This document shows positions 20,787 through 31,691 of a DNA stretch of 64,000 bases, piece by piece. The stretch is from positions 1,078,895 through 1,142,894 of the forward strand of contig JAHRYM010000002.1 in the NCBI GenBank assembly GCA_020622085.1. The letters are read 5' to 3'. A model generated the notes under the pieces. The model saw only the letters and a list, made by a program, of their open reading frames with translations, searched no databases and was not told the DNA's origin. The stretch comes from Paracoccaceae bacterium (GTDB lineage Bacteria > Pseudomonadota > Alphaproteobacteria > Rhodobacterales > Rhodobacteraceae). Both the position numbers and the translations under genes were made by a program. Positions within the stretch are counted from its first letter, which is position 1. Each line of letters begins with the position of its first letter.

Positions 20787-21155
20787 TCACGTCATCGGCA
20801 GCACGTCGTCCTCGGCGTCCTCGGGCGACAGCCCCAGCGCATCCATCCCGTCTTCCAGATAGTCGGCCACCTTGGGCTCGCCCATCAGGTAATCCTCGGT
20901 CGGGGTGGTCTTTTCCGAACGCGCCGTCGCAATCGCTTCCTCAAGCTCCTCGGCCTCGAAGGATCCGCGCCCGATCCACATCACGGCCACAAGGCTCGCC
21001 TGCTCATCCTCGTTCAGGCCCGCGATGAAGGCGCGCAACTCGGCCTCGTTGCCATGCTGGCCCCGGCCCTCGGCTCCCCAAGCGCTGACCCCCGAATCGT
21101 AGTCGCGGGCGCGGATGATGACATAGGCAATCTTGTCCGAGGTAATCTGAAGCAT
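20787..21155 (-). CDS. DUF3775 domain-containing protein
   Basis: 122 aa, MLQITSDKIAYVIIRARDYDSG...; acidic, LNEDEQASLVAVMWIGRG. Confidence 0.75.
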   Translation of the reverse strand: MLQITSDKIAYVIIRARDYDSGVSAWGAEGRGQHGNEAELRAFIAGLNEDEQASLVAVMWIGRGSFEAEELEEAIATARSEKTTPTEDYLMGEPKVADYLEDGMDALGLSPEDAEDDVLPMT

Positions 21156-21271
21156 GGTCTTTCTCCTGTCGCCGGCCATTGTCGGGGCTGGCGCGCACCC
21201 GCGCAACCCCTTCTTCTTTGGGAAAATACTCTCCGGGGGTCCGGGGGTGGAAAACCCCCGGCGCCGCACCC

Positions 21272-22444
21272 TCAGCCGCGTGGGGCTTCCGCCGGAACGA
21301 TACGCGGCACCGGCGATTCGGCCAGTTCCTCGAAATCGAAGTTGTCCAGCCGCCGCGCCCGCTTCCCTGCCTTCTCGGCCGAGATCTTGATCTCCTCGAT
21401 GTCCTTCGAGGCCTGGCCGAAATGCCGGTCAAGGTTCTCGACCCGGCCGGCCAGCCGGTCGACATCGCCATGCAGCGCCGCAAGCTCCTTGCGGATCGCC
21501 CCGGCCTGCGCCCGCATCCGCGCGTCCTTCAGCACTGCCCGCATCGTGTTCAGGACAGCCATGCAGGTGGTGGGCGACACGATCCAGACCTTCAGCGCGA
21601 AACCTTCCCGCACCAGTTCGGGGAAATTCGCGTGCAACTCGGCATAGACCGCTTCCGAGGGCAGGAACATCAGCGCCCCGTCGGCCGTCTCGCCTTCCAG
21701 GATGTAGCGTTCGGCAATCGCCTTCAGATGGTTGCGCACATCGATCCGCAGCCGCCGCTGCGCCTCGATCAGTTCCGAATTGTTGGTGGCGCGCCGCAGG
21801 GCCTCATAGGCATCCAGCGGGAATTTTGCGTCCACCACGATCGGCCCCGGCGGGTTCGGCAGGTGGATCAGGCAATCCGCCCGCCGTCCGTTCGACAGCG
21901 TCGCCTGCATCGTGAAACTGTCCGAGGGCAGCGCCTTCAGCACGATGTCATTCAGCTGGATTTCCCCGAAAGCGCCCCGCGTCTGCTTGTTGGCAAGGAT
22001 ATCTTGCAGGGATAGCACATTGCCCGACAGCTTTTCGATATTGGCCTGCGCCTTGTCGATGGTCTCCAGCCGCTGCTGCAAGTCTCCCAAGCTCCGCGCC
22101 GTGCGGGTCGCGGTGCCGTGCAGGCTTTCCGTCATCCCCCGCGACACTTCGGCCAGACGCTGCTCCATCAGCCCCAGCACCCGCGCCTGCGCCGCGGCCT
22201 GCGCCTCGGACACATGATGAAGCCCGCCCGCCAATTGCTGCTGCCCGTCCGAAAGGCTTTGCACCCGCCCGCCCAACGCCACCATCTGCGCCAGCATCGG
22301 CTCGGCCATCCGCGCCGCCCGGCCTGCCGCCCGCATCGTCAGGATTACCAGCAACAAAAGCAGCACGAAGGCCGCAACACCGCCAAGGACCGCCAGCACC
22401 AGCGGATCGCCAAGGGAATAAATCTGGTCGCCAAGTGTGATCAT
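21272..22444 (-). CDS. rmuC: DNA recombination protein RmuC
   Basis: N-terminal TM, coiled coil, [29 protein letters not shown]. Confidence 0.9.
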   Translation of the reverse strand: MITLGDQIYSLGDPLVLAVLGGVAAFVLLLLLVILTMRAAGRAARMAEPMLAQMVALGGRVQSLSDGQQQLAGGLHHVSEAQAAAQARVLGLMEQRLAEVSRGMTESLHGTATRTARSLGDLQQRLETIDKAQANIEKLSGNVLSLQDILANKQTRGAFGEIQLNDIVLKALPSDSFTMQATLSNGRRADCLIHLPNPPGPIVVDAKFPLDAYEALRRATNNSELIEAQRRLRIDVRNHLKAIAERYILEGETADGALMFLPSEAVYAELHANFPELVREGFALKVWIVSPTTCMAVLNTMRAVLKDARMRAQAGAIRKELAALHGDVDRLAGRVENLDRHFGQASKDIEEIKISAEKAGKRARRLDNFDFEELAESPVPRIVPAEAPRG

Positions 22445-24291
22445 GTGCGCCCGAACAGCCGTTCGATATCTGAAAGCTTCAATTCGACGTAGGTGGGCCG
22501 CCCGTGGTTGCACTGGCCGGAATGCGGCGTTGCTTCCATTTCCCGCAACAGCGCGTTCATCTCTTCGGCCCGCATCTGCCGGCCCGACCGGATCGATCCG
22601 TGGCAGGCCATCCGGCTCAGGATCGCGTCGATCCGGGCGCGCAGGCGCTGACTGTCCTCGACGTCCTGAAGCTCGTCCAGCATGTCGCGCAGCAGCGCCG
22701 CACTGTCCACCCGGCCCAGGATCGCCGGCGTTTCCCGCACCGCCACCGCGCCGCCGCCGAAGGGTTCGATCACCAGCCCCAGCGCCGCCAGATCCTCGGC
22801 CAGTTCCAGTAGCCGCGCCGCGCCCGCCGCCCCCAGATCGACGATGTCCGGGATCAGCAGCGCCTGCGCCGCGATGCCATGTTCGGCCATCTGCCGTTTC
22901 AGCCGTTCATAGACCAGCCGCTCATGCGCCGCGTGCTGATCGACGATGACGATGCCGGTTTCAGTCTGGGCGATGATGTAGTTCTCATGCACCTGCGCCC
23001 GCGCCGCGCCAAGGGGATGCGCAGTGGCGGGGTCGTCCGCCGCGATCTCTGCCGGCCGCACACTGGGGGCGATCGCCAGCCCAGCCTCGGCAAAGCCCGA
23101 GGACTGGACCGGCGCCTGCGACACATAGCTGGCCCGCAGCGCAGCACCCGAAGGCCGGTCCATTTGATAAAGTCGCGGCGCCATTGCCACGGGTTCGGCC
23201 CGCATCGCGCCCAGCGTGGCCGCCCCGACCGTGGAAGAGGCGCGATGCCCCGCTTCGGCCAGTGCGTGACGCAATGCGCTCACGATCAGACCGCGCGCCA
23301 GACCCGGATCGCGGAAGCGCACCTCGGCCTTCGCCGGATGCACGTTCACATCGACCAGTTGCGGATCACAGGTCAGGAACAGCACCGCCGCCGGATGCCG
23401 ATCGCGCGACAGGAAATCCATGTAGGCCGCCCGCAGCGCCCCGATCAGCATCTTGTCTCGCACCGGGCGGCCATTGACGAACAGGAACTGCTCGACCGCC
23501 GCCCCCCGCGAATAAGTCGGCAGCGCCGCATAGCCCGAAAGGTGCAGCCCGTCGCGCATCGCGTCGATGGGCAGCGCATTGGCACTGAACTCGCGCCCGA
23601 GGATTCCCGAAAGCCGCCCCGCCAGCGCATCGAACAGATGGCCCTGTTCCGCATCGGCGCGAAACACCTCGCGCCGCTGCCCCCCCGAGGCATCCGTGAG
23701 GGTAAACGCCGCATAGGGCGAAGCCATCGCCAGACGCCGCACCACATCGCTGATCGCCTGCGCCTCGGCCCGGTCGGTGCGCAGGAATTTCAGCCGCGCG
23801 GGCGTGGCGTAGAACAGGTCGCGCAATTCGACCACCGTGCCGCGATTGAGCGCCGCAGGCCGGACCGGGGCCATCTGCCCGCCCGAAACCGCGATCTGCG
23901 CGCCCTCCTGCCCCTCCACCCGCGAGGTGATCGACAGCCGCCCGACCGCACCAAGGCTTGGCAGTGCCTCGCCTCGGAAGCCGAAGCTGCGGATGTTCAG
24001 AAGGTCGGTCCCGTCGATCTTTGACGTCGCATGGCGCGACAGGGCCAAGGGCAGATCATCGGCCGTCATCCCGCAGCCGTCATCGACCACGCGGATCAGG
24101 GTCTTGCCCCCTTCGGCATAGGTCACGTCTACGCGCACCGCGCCCGCATCAAGCGCGTTCTCCACCAGCTCCTTCACGGCCGAGGCGGGGCGTTCCACCA
24201 CCTCGCCTGCGGCGATCCGGTTGGCGGCGGCTTCATCCAGTTGCCGGATGACAGGCCGATCCGCCCGCATGTTGGGGGTTTCTGCGTTCAT
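22441..24291 (-). CDS. mutL: DNA mismatch repair protein MutL
   Basis: [41 protein letters not shown] overlap with rmuC. Confidence 0.96.
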   Translation of the reverse strand: MNAETPNMRADRPVIRQLDEAAANRIAAGEVVERPASAVKELVENALDAGAVRVDVTYAEGGKTLIRVVDDGCGMTADDLPLALSRHATSKIDGTDLLNIRSFGFRGEALPSLGAVGRLSITSRVEGQEGAQIAVSGGQMAPVRPAALNRGTVVELRDLFYATPARLKFLRTDRAEAQAISDVVRRLAMASPYAAFTLTDASGGQRREVFRADAEQGHLFDALAGRLSGILGREFSANALPIDAMRDGLHLSGYAALPTYSRGAAVEQFLFVNGRPVRDKMLIGALRAAYMDFLSRDRHPAAVLFLTCDPQLVDVNVHPAKAEVRFRDPGLARGLIVSALRHALAEAGHRASSTVGAATLGAMRAEPVAMAPRLYQMDRPSGAALRASYVSQAPVQSSGFAEAGLAIAPSVRPAEIAADDPATAHPLGAARAQVHENYIIAQTETGIVIVDQHAAHERLVYERLKRQMAEHGIAAQALLIPDIVDLGAAGAARLLELAEDLAALGLVIEPFGGGAVAVRETPAILGRVDSAALLRDMLDELQDVEDSQRLRARIDAILSRMACHGSIRSGRQMRAEEMNALLREMEATPHSGQCNHGRPTYVELKLSDIERLFGRT

Positions 24292-24342
24292 GCCACAAGC
24301 CCTAGCACAAAGCACGAACGCAGGCCAATGATTCTGCCGCGC

Positions 24343-25647
24343 CTATTTCAACCCCACCGGCCGGCCCACCACCACGAAATGCAGATCCGCCGGCACCATC
24401 AGCCGTTTGGCAACCCGGGCCACGTCATCAAGCGTCACCGCCTCGACCTTGGCGTTGCGGGTATTCACATAGTCGGGCGTCATGCCCTGCAACTGCATCC
24501 CGGCAAGGATATTGGCGATCTTCTGGTTGCCCGAGAACCGCAGCGGGTAGGAGCCGGTGAGGTAAGTCTTGGCATCCCGCAACTCGGCCTCGGTTACGCC
24601 ATTGGTCGCGGCGCGTCGCCATTCGAACCGGACGACCTCGATCGCCTCGGCGACCTTTTCGTTGGCCGATGCGAAGGATCCCTGCCAAGTATCGGCCAGG
24701 TCCATGTCGATCAGATAGGAGGCAATTCCATAGGTCAGTCCGCGCTTTTCGCGCACCTCGTCCATCAGCCGGGCGGAGAATCCGCCGCCGCCGACGATCT
24801 GGTTGAGGATGAAGGCCGCGAAGTAATCGGGATCATCGCGCTGAATGCCGTTCTGGCCGAACACGACCACCGACTGTGGCGAGCCGAAATCAACGACCGT
24901 GGTTCCGCCCTTGATCGTCATTTTGGGCGGCTTCGGAAAATCGGCGCCCTTTTCGGGAAGGTCGCCCAGCAGATCATCCAGCAGCGGCCCAAGCTCTGCC
25001 GCCGTCATGTCGCCCGCCACCGCCACGTAAAGCCGATCCCGCGCCATGACTCGCGCCTTGGCGTCAAGCATGTCGGCCTGTGTCAGCCCGGCCAGGCTTT
25101 CGCCCGTGCCGTTTTGCGAACTGCCGTAGGGATGATTCCCGAAGGTGTCGCTGGCCCAGCGATTCCCGGCCATCGCCTGCGGATCCTGTGCGTCGGACTG
25201 GATGATCGACAGCACCTGCCCGCGCACCCGGTCGATGGCATCCTGATCAAACCGCGTCTCGGTCAGCCCCTTTTTCAGCAGCGCCAGAGACGGAGCGCGG
25301 TTTTTCGTCAGGAAGCGCGCGGAAATCGACAGGGTGTCATCATCGACATCAAACCCGAACTGCGCCCCCAGCGTTTCCTGGGCGGCAGCAAAGCCCTGCG
25401 CATCCAGATCGCCGGCGCCTTCCTCGATCAGGCCGGTCATCAGGTTGATCTCGCCGCGCTTGCCTGGCGCATCAAGGCTTGCCCCGCCCCGGAACCGCAA
25501 TTCAAGCGAGGCGAAGGGCAGGCTGTGATCCTCGACCAGCCAGGCCTTGATCCCGCCAGGCGAGGTCACTTGCTGGATGTCCACCGCCGCCAGCACCGGG
25601 CTGGCCAGAAAAAGGGATGCAAGCCCCGCGAATATCGCCCGGATCAT
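24343..25647 (-). CDS. M16 family metallopeptidase homolog (likely non-catalytic partner)
   Basis: 434 aa, signal peptide, M16 fold, no HXXEH seen; adjacent to the HYLEH-containing paralog. Confidence 0.85.
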   Translation of the reverse strand: MIRAIFAGLASLFLASPVLAAVDIQQVTSPGGIKAWLVEDHSLPFASLELRFRGGASLDAPGKRGEINLMTGLIEEGAGDLDAQGFAAAQETLGAQFGFDVDDDTLSISARFLTKNRAPSLALLKKGLTETRFDQDAIDRVRGQVLSIIQSDAQDPQAMAGNRWASDTFGNHPYGSSQNGTGESLAGLTQADMLDAKARVMARDRLYVAVAGDMTAAELGPLLDDLLGDLPEKGADFPKPPKMTIKGGTTVVDFGSPQSVVVFGQNGIQRDDPDYFAAFILNQIVGGGGFSARLMDEVREKRGLTYGIASYLIDMDLADTWQGSFASANEKVAEAIEVVRFEWRRAATNGVTEAELRDAKTYLTGSYPLRFSGNQKIANILAGMQLQGMTPDYVNTRNAKVEAVTLDDVARVAKRLMVPADLHFVVVGRPVGLK

Positions 25648-26990
25648 TGCGCCGCCTCCTCGCCACGTTCCATCAACCCGGTGACCGAAGCACGGCGGTC
25701 CAGCACCAGATGCGCCGCCGCCATCACTTCATCCCCGGTGATTGAGGCCAAAATTCCCGGCCAATCCTCGATATCCCTGATCGTCAGCCCGATGGTCAGG
25801 CCTTCGCCATACTTCATCGCCCGGCCATGGACGGAATCGCGGGAATAGACATCTGCCGCCTCAATCTGGGTCTTGATGCGGGCAAGCTGGTCCTTGTCGA
25901 TGCCGGTCTTCAGGAAATCGGCCAGCACGCTGTCCACCTCGGCCTCGGCCGCCTCCAGCGTCACGCCTTCGGCGGGCACGACGCCCAGGTTGAAGGTAGT
26001 CTTGTCCAGCGACGTGCCGTCATAAGAGGCAAAGGTGGAAATCGCGGTCTTCGATCCGAACTGCATCGCCCGGCCCAGAACCGAGGTCTGGCCATTGCCA
26101 CCCAGCGCCTCGGCCAGGATGGTCAGCGCGGCCGCTGTCCGCTGATCACCGGGGTTGCGCTCCGGCGCGAGGTAGCTGCGGCTCAGCATCGGCTGCGACA
26201 CGCGCGGATCCTGGTAGACAAGCGTCCGTTCTGCCAGCTGCGGCGGCTCGGTCACGCGATGGCGCGGCTTGATCGCGGGGCTGGGCTCAAGCGGGCCGTA
26301 ATATTCCTCGGCCAGGGCCTTCACCTGCTCGGGGGTCACGTCGCCTGCAATGACCAGCGTTGCATCGTTGGGCGCATAGTAAAGCCGATACCAGTCCAGC
26401 GCGTCTTCGCGTGTCAGGCTTTCCATCTCGTGCCGCCAGCCGATGATCGGCGTGCCGTAGGGATGGTTGAGATACTGCGCCGCGCCGAGCTGTTCGTGGA
26501 AGATCGCGCCGGGATCGCTGTCGGTGCGCAGGTTGCGTTCCTCGATGATGACGTCGCGCTCGGTCTTCCAGTCGTTTTCGGTCAGCGAAAGGTTGCGCAT
26601 CCGGTCCGCCTCCATCCGCATGATCAGCGGCAGGCGGTCGGCGGCGATGCTCTGGAAATAGGCGGTGTAGTCATAAGAGGTGAAGGCATTGTCCGACCCG
26701 CCATTCGCCTCGACCACGCGCGACAGCTCGCCGGGGGCCATGGTTTTCGTTCCCTTGAACATCAGGTGTTCCAGGTAATGCGCCACACCCGACTTGCCCC
26801 GCGCCTCGTCGGCCGACCCGGCCCGATACCAGACCATCTGCACGACCAACGGCGCGCGGTGGTCTTCCAGCACAACGACATCAAGGCCGTTCTTCAGCGT
26901 GAAGGTCGTGACATCCTCGGCTCTGGCAGAGAAAGCGATCAATGGTGCCAGGATGGCCGCAAGGGCGGTGCCGCAAAGCCAGTTCTTCAT
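25644..26990 (-). CDS. M16 family zinc metallopeptidase
   Basis: GVAHYLEHLMFKGT (HXXEH) motif, signal peptide. Confidence 0.92.
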   Translation of the reverse strand: MKNWLCGTALAAILAPLIAFSARAEDVTTFTLKNGLDVVVLEDHRAPLVVQMVWYRAGSADEARGKSGVAHYLEHLMFKGTKTMAPGELSRVVEANGGSDNAFTSYDYTAYFQSIAADRLPLIMRMEADRMRNLSLTENDWKTERDVIIEERNLRTDSDPGAIFHEQLGAAQYLNHPYGTPIIGWRHEMESLTREDALDWYRLYYAPNDATLVIAGDVTPEQVKALAEEYYGPLEPSPAIKPRHRVTEPPQLAERTLVYQDPRVSQPMLSRSYLAPERNPGDQRTAAALTILAEALGGNGQTSVLGRAMQFGSKTAISTFASYDGTSLDKTTFNLGVVPAEGVTLEAAEAEVDSVLADFLKTGIDKDQLARIKTQIEAADVYSRDSVHGRAMKYGEGLTIGLTIRDIEDWPGILASITGDEVMAAAHLVLDRRASVTGLMERGEEAAQ

Positions 26991-27112
26991 TCGCAATTTC
27001 CCCTTGTTCGGCCATAACCTGCCGGTGCAGTGCGCGCGCCGCAAGCCGCTCGCGCGGGGGATGACGGGGAAGTGACGCGCCGTAAGCGATACGGTGAAGA
27101 TCCGCGCCGGGA

Positions 27113-27661
27113 TTACTTCTTGATCTTCTTCGGCTTGATACCCTTCGGGGGGGCGCCGACGTTGCGCGCGCCCGCCGACCGCCAGCGTTCCAGTTCGGCA
27201 TGCTGGTCCAGCGATTGCGGCGCATAGGCCTTGAAATAGGTGTTGGTGCCGAAGATCCGCTCGAGCAGCTTCGAGTCGTTGCGGCGGCGATAGTCGAGAT
27301 CCTCGGAGGCGAGTTGTCCACGGATCGCTCCATCGCGGCCTTCGCGGCTGGCATAGTTCACAAGCGCGCCGTCGCCCGCCGGCACGCCACCTGCGGCAAG
27401 CCGGGCCGGATTGCCGCCCAGGGCCGCCACCGCATCCGCATCGGGCGTGGGGTCGGTGATGTTGCTGCCGCCGGGCGTCGGTTCGGGCAAAAGCGCCAGG
27501 TCTTGCGGGATCTGGAGCGGCTTGGTCGGCAGGATCCCGAATTCGTCAGGCGCCCGTGACGAGGCGCGCAGGTTCATCAGCCGCGGATCCTCGCGCCCGC
27601 CGCAGGCCGACAGCGCCAGAATCGACAGGGCCACCGCCCCGAGGAACCGCTTGCCTGCCAT
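27113..27661 (-). CDS. DUF3035 lipoprotein-like protein
   Basis: Lipobox LSACGG; PDEFGILPTKPLQIPQDLALLPEPTPGG. Confidence 0.85.
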   Translation of the reverse strand: MAGKRFLGAVALSILALSACGGREDPRLMNLRASSRAPDEFGILPTKPLQIPQDLALLPEPTPGGSNITDPTPDADAVAALGGNPARLAAGGVPAGDGALVNYASREGRDGAIRGQLASEDLDYRRRNDSKLLERIFGTNTYFKAYAPQSLDQHAELERWRSAGARNVGAPPKGIKPKKIKK

Positions 27662-27716
27662 CAGAAACTCCCCTGCCCGTGCTTGGTGTCCGTCTTAGCG
27701 CATGTGACCGGGCGCG

Positions 27717-28190
27717 TCACGCGGCTTTCGCGGGGCGGCCCGTGTAGAACACCAGACCCAGCGCACCGGCGAATATCGCCACGTCGGCCACGTTGAAGGA
27801 ATAGGGATTGTCGATCCCCGGCATCGACATGTTCAGGAAATCGGCCACCGCGCCATAGATCAGCCGGTCGATGACATTGCCCAATGCCCCGCCGATCAGC
27901 AGGCCGGCCGAAACCAGCACCCGTGGCTGATGCCGTTCGCGCCGGACCCAGAGCCAGACCCAGGCCGCAATGACCAGAGCCACCCCGATCAGGATCCAGC
28001 GCATGACATCTGCGCCGCTTTGAAACAGGCCGAAGTTGATGCCCTGGTTCCAGGCCATGCGAAAATTGAGGAAGGGCGGGAAAACCCCGACCTCCTGCCG
28101 CTGGTCAAGCCGCATGACATGGACGACCAGATATTTGCTCAGCTGATCCAGCACGAAGATCGCCAGCGCGACCCGGTTCACAAGCGACAT
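27717..28190 (-). CDS. lspA: Lipoprotein signal peptidase
   Basis: FVLDQLSKYLVV, NVIDRL...VADFLN, NVADVAI catalytic Asp motifs. Confidence 0.93.
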   Translation of the reverse strand: MSLVNRVALAIFVLDQLSKYLVVHVMRLDQRQEVGVFPPFLNFRMAWNQGINFGLFQSGADVMRWILIGVALVIAAWVWLWVRRERHQPRVLVSAGLLIGGALGNVIDRLIYGAVADFLNMSMPGIDNPYSFNVADVAIFAGALGLVFYTGRPAKAA

Positions 28191-28200
28191 GGGCACCCCT

Positions 28201-29814
28201 TCAGTGGCGAAAGTGGCGCTGGCCGGTAAAGACCATCGCCAGCCCCGCGCGGTTCGCGGCCTCGATCACCTCGTCGTCGCGCATCGACCCGCCCGGCTGG
28301 ATGATCGCCGTCGCCCCCGCTTCGACCGCGGTCAGAAGCCCATCGGCAAAGGGGAAGAACGCGTCCGACGCCACGACCGAACCGCGCGTCAGCGGCGCGT
28401 GCAGGCCCAGCGCATGCGCCATGTCCTCGGCCTTGCGGGCGGCGATCCGGGTGCTGTCGACGCGGCTCATCTGGCCCGCGCCGATGCCCACGGTCGCGCC
28501 TTCGCGGGCGTAGACGATGGCGTTCGACTTCACATGCTTGGCCACCCGCCAGGCGAACAGCATGTCGGAAAGCTCGGTCTCGGTCGGGGTGCGGTCGGTC
28601 ACGCAGCGCAGATCGCCTGCGCCGATGCGGCCCGCGTCACGGCCCTGCACCAGGAAACCGCCTGCGACCTGCCGGAAGGTCAGGCCTTTGGCGCGCGGGT
28701 CCGGCAGGCCACCCGTGGTCAGAAGGCGCAGGTTCTTCTTGGCCGCAAAGACCGCGCGGGCCTCGTCGCTGGCGTCGGGGGCGATGACGACTTCGGTGAA
28801 GATCTTGACGATTTCTTCTGCGGTCACGGCATCCAGCGTCTGGTTCAGCGCCACGATGCCGCCAAAGGCCGAGGTCCGGTCGCAGTCGAAGGCGCGCTGG
28901 TAGGCTTCGGCCAGGCTGCCGCCCCAGGCCACGCCGCAGGGATTGGCGTGCTTGATGATCGCGCAGGCCGGGCCATCGGCGGGGTCGAATTCCGCCACCA
29001 GTTCAAAAGCGGCGTCGGTGTCGTTGATGTTGTTGTAGGACAGTTCCTTGCCCTGGTGCTGCGTCGCGGTCGCCACTCCGCACCGGTTCGTGCCATCGGT
29101 GTAGAAAGCCGCCGCCTGATGCGGGTTTTCGCCGTAGCGGAGCGGCTGCGCCAGCACGCCGGCAAAGGCGCGGTGGCGCGGGGTGTCCACGCCGATTGCC
29201 GTCGCCATCCAGGTCGATACCGCCGCGTCATAGGCCGCCGTGCGGGCATAGGCCGCCTGCGCCATCTTCCGGCGGAAGGCGCGGGTGGTCTTGCCGCCGT
29301 TCGCCGCCAGCTCTTCCAGCAGCGCATCGTAGTCGGCGGGATCGACCATCACCGTCACATAGCCGTGGTTCTTGGCCGCCGCGCGGATCATCGCCGGGCC
29401 GCCGATGTCGATATTCTCGACCGAGGTCGCGTAATCGGCGCCCTTGGCCACGGTTTCCTCGAAGGGATAAAGGTTCACGATCAGCAGGTCGATCGCGCCA
29501 ATCCCGTGATCGGCCATCGACTTCACATGCGCCGGATCATCCCGCAGCGCCAGAAGCCCGCCATGCACCGCCGGGTGCAGCGTCTTGACGCGCCCATCCA
29601 TCATTTCCGGAAAGCCCGTCACATCGGCCACGTCGCGGACTTGCAACCCTGCATCCCGCAGCATCTGCGAGGTGCCGCCCGTCGACAGAAGTTCGACCCC
29701 GCGCGCGGCCAGCGCCTTGGCCAGCGGCAGCAGGCCGGACTTGTCAGAGACCGAGATCAGCGCACGGGCCAGCGGTTGCAGATCGGCGGCTTCGGTCTTG
29801 GGCGCGGTGATCAT
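28201..29814 (-). CDS. purH: Bifunctional phosphoribosylaminoimidazolecarboxamide formyltransferase/IMP cyclohydrolase
   Basis: 537 aa; [42 protein letters not shown]. Confidence 0.97.
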   Translation of the reverse strand: MITAPKTEAADLQPLARALISVSDKSGLLPLAKALAARGVELLSTGGTSQMLRDAGLQVRDVADVTGFPEMMDGRVKTLHPAVHGGLLALRDDPAHVKSMADHGIGAIDLLIVNLYPFEETVAKGADYATSVENIDIGGPAMIRAAAKNHGYVTVMVDPADYDALLEELAANGGKTTRAFRRKMAQAAYARTAAYDAAVSTWMATAIGVDTPRHRAFAGVLAQPLRYGENPHQAAAFYTDGTNRCGVATATQHQGKELSYNNINDTDAAFELVAEFDPADGPACAIIKHANPCGVAWGGSLAEAYQRAFDCDRTSAFGGIVALNQTLDAVTAEEIVKIFTEVVIAPDASDEARAVFAAKKNLRLLTTGGLPDPRAKGLTFRQVAGGFLVQGRDAGRIGAGDLRCVTDRTPTETELSDMLFAWRVAKHVKSNAIVYAREGATVGIGAGQMSRVDSTRIAARKAEDMAHALGLHAPLTRGSVVASDAFFPFADGLLTAVEAGATAIIQPGGSMRDDEVIEAANRAGLAMVFTGQRHFRH

Positions 29815-29844
29815 CGGGCATCTCCTGTGTCTGGTCCGGGCGGG

Positions 29845-31569
29845 CTACTTGCCGTCGCTCGCCGGCGCGGTATCGCGGATGGTCGTGGGGGTATCCTGTG
29901 CCTTCGCCAAGGTCCAGCCAATGTGGCAGGCATAGTCGCGGATGATGCCGGTCAGGATCACCTGCCGTGTGGGCCTGGGGCGCGGGCGGCCCGATTCCAG
30001 ATAGGCCGAGGTGCCAAGCAGCATCGATTCGGTTCCGCCCGTGGGCCGCAGGATCCAGATCTCGCCGCTTTTCAGCGCCATCGACACCGCGGTGCCGCCC
30101 AGATCCAGCGTCGCGTCGACATCGGGGTGCAGATGGAACCGGACCTCGACCGTCATTTCCTGCCGCGACTTCGCAAAGACCGCATCCAGCCGCGCCCGAT
30201 CCGCCGCCGACATGGCGCCCAGCGTATCCTCGCCGATCAGCGTCCGACCATCGAGTGTCAGGCGCAATTCGCGGCCGTGTATCAGGCCATGCGTGCGTTC
30301 ATAGCCGTCGTGCCCCGCGACCAGCCGCAGCCCTTCGACGTCGGTTTCCTGCTGCGCCCAGACCAGACCCGGAACCTCGGTCATCAGCCCAGCATGACGT
30401 CCCCGTGCCCCCAGCCGGGACGAGGAAATCCCGCGCAGCATGGCGGTGGAATGGGACGGCGTCGCGCGCCCCGCCCGCTGCCAGTCCTGCCCGAAGCCGA
30501 CGCCCGATCCGCAACTGACGATGACCGGACGCCGCCCGGATGTCAGTTCGAACGCCAGCGTCGAGGCATGGGCGTTTTCCGAAGTCCGGCCCTTGGGCGG
30601 GGCGGCGCAATCGACGATGACGGTGGTCCGCCCCGCCGCCAGCCGCGCAAAGCCCATCGCCAGCCCCGGCGCGGTGGTGGCGCGCCCCGGCGCCTGCGCC
30701 AAAGCCTGGTCCAGCCGCCCTTCGGTCCCGCGCCCGCCGCCGTGGAACCGCGCAAGACCGCCATCGGCATGGCGCAGCGCCCTGAGCACATGCGAGATGC
30801 GTTCAAGCGCCGCCAGATGGTCGGGGTGCGGGCTGCGCCCGGCCTCGGAAATCGCCGCCGTCGCCCAGGTAAGCAGGGTGAAGATTTCCAGCAACTCCTC
30901 CGGGTTGCGTGACGGGATCGCGCCTTCGGCGTCGATGATGCGCGCCGCCTCGGTTCCCAGCGCCTCGATCACCGAAGGGATCTGCGGCTCGAACCCGCGC
31001 AGCGCCAGAACCGCGTGCAAAAGCCCCGTCAGCGCCTCGATCCGCGGCCGACCCGCGGGGGCCGAGCGCCAGCGGCGCATCAGATACCGGGCCTGATGGG
31101 CCAGGGCCGCGAAATAACGATCAGACGCGGCGCGGTCCCGTCCGGTCAGCAAAAGCGTCGAATGGTTGATCCAGCGCATCAGCCGCCGCCCGGTCAGATC
31201 CGGTCGCCAGCCGGGGCCGCGGCCGGTGCCGTAAAGATCGAGCCATTCCCAGCTCCAGCCTTGCGCACGGGTCCGCGCCCGGGGATCGCCCACCGCCGCC
31301 AGATCATCGAGCCACAGAAAACCGTGCAGATCGGCATCAAGCTGCGGATCGGGAATCGGCAAGGACCAGATCGAGGTCTCCTTCGCCTCGACCGTGAAGC
31401 CCGCGAACTGGAACTGCCCGGCGATCAGCTGCCGCCCGCGCGCGAAACTGCCCATGATCCGCGGTTCCGGGGGGGCCACAAAGCCGGTCTCACTCGCGCG
31501 CCGCGCCGCAAGCCGGGCGTGCAAACGCTCGACCAACCGCCCGCCCGCCATGTTCGTGGACCGCGCCAT
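29845..31569 (-). CDS. Heparinase II/III family protein
   Basis: 574 aa; H/R-rich heparinase II/III C-terminal region, located between purH and rsmB. Confidence 0.8.
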   Translation of the reverse strand: MARSTNMAGGRLVERLHARLAARRASETGFVAPPEPRIMGSFARGRQLIAGQFQFAGFTVEAKETSIWSLPIPDPQLDADLHGFLWLDDLAAVGDPRARTRAQGWSWEWLDLYGTGRGPGWRPDLTGRRLMRWINHSTLLLTGRDRAASDRYFAALAHQARYLMRRWRSAPAGRPRIEALTGLLHAVLALRGFEPQIPSVIEALGTEAARIIDAEGAIPSRNPEELLEIFTLLTWATAAISEAGRSPHPDHLAALERISHVLRALRHADGGLARFHGGGRGTEGRLDQALAQAPGRATTAPGLAMGFARLAAGRTTVIVDCAAPPKGRTSENAHASTLAFELTSGRRPVIVSCGSGVGFGQDWQRAGRATPSHSTAMLRGISSSRLGARGRHAGLMTEVPGLVWAQQETDVEGLRLVAGHDGYERTHGLIHGRELRLTLDGRTLIGEDTLGAMSAADRARLDAVFAKSRQEMTVEVRFHLHPDVDATLDLGGTAVSMALKSGEIWILRPTGGTESMLLGTSAYLESGRPRPRPTRQVILTGIIRDYACHIGWTLAKAQDTPTTIRDTAPASDGK

Positions 31570-31691
31570 CCTGTCCCTTGCCGTTTCATCTGCCTGCCCG
31601 CCGACCGCCCGGGTGTGTCCCCGTCAATCAGGGGATCGCGGCCCGCGCGCACCATAAGGGCCTGGGCCGCGCAAGTCATTTCAAAAGGATT

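Noticed and set aside
28189-30912. 907-aa plus-strand ORF across purH and the heparinase gene
   Set aside because: Antisense to two well-supported genes; His/Arg-rich low-information composition typical of shadow ORFs.
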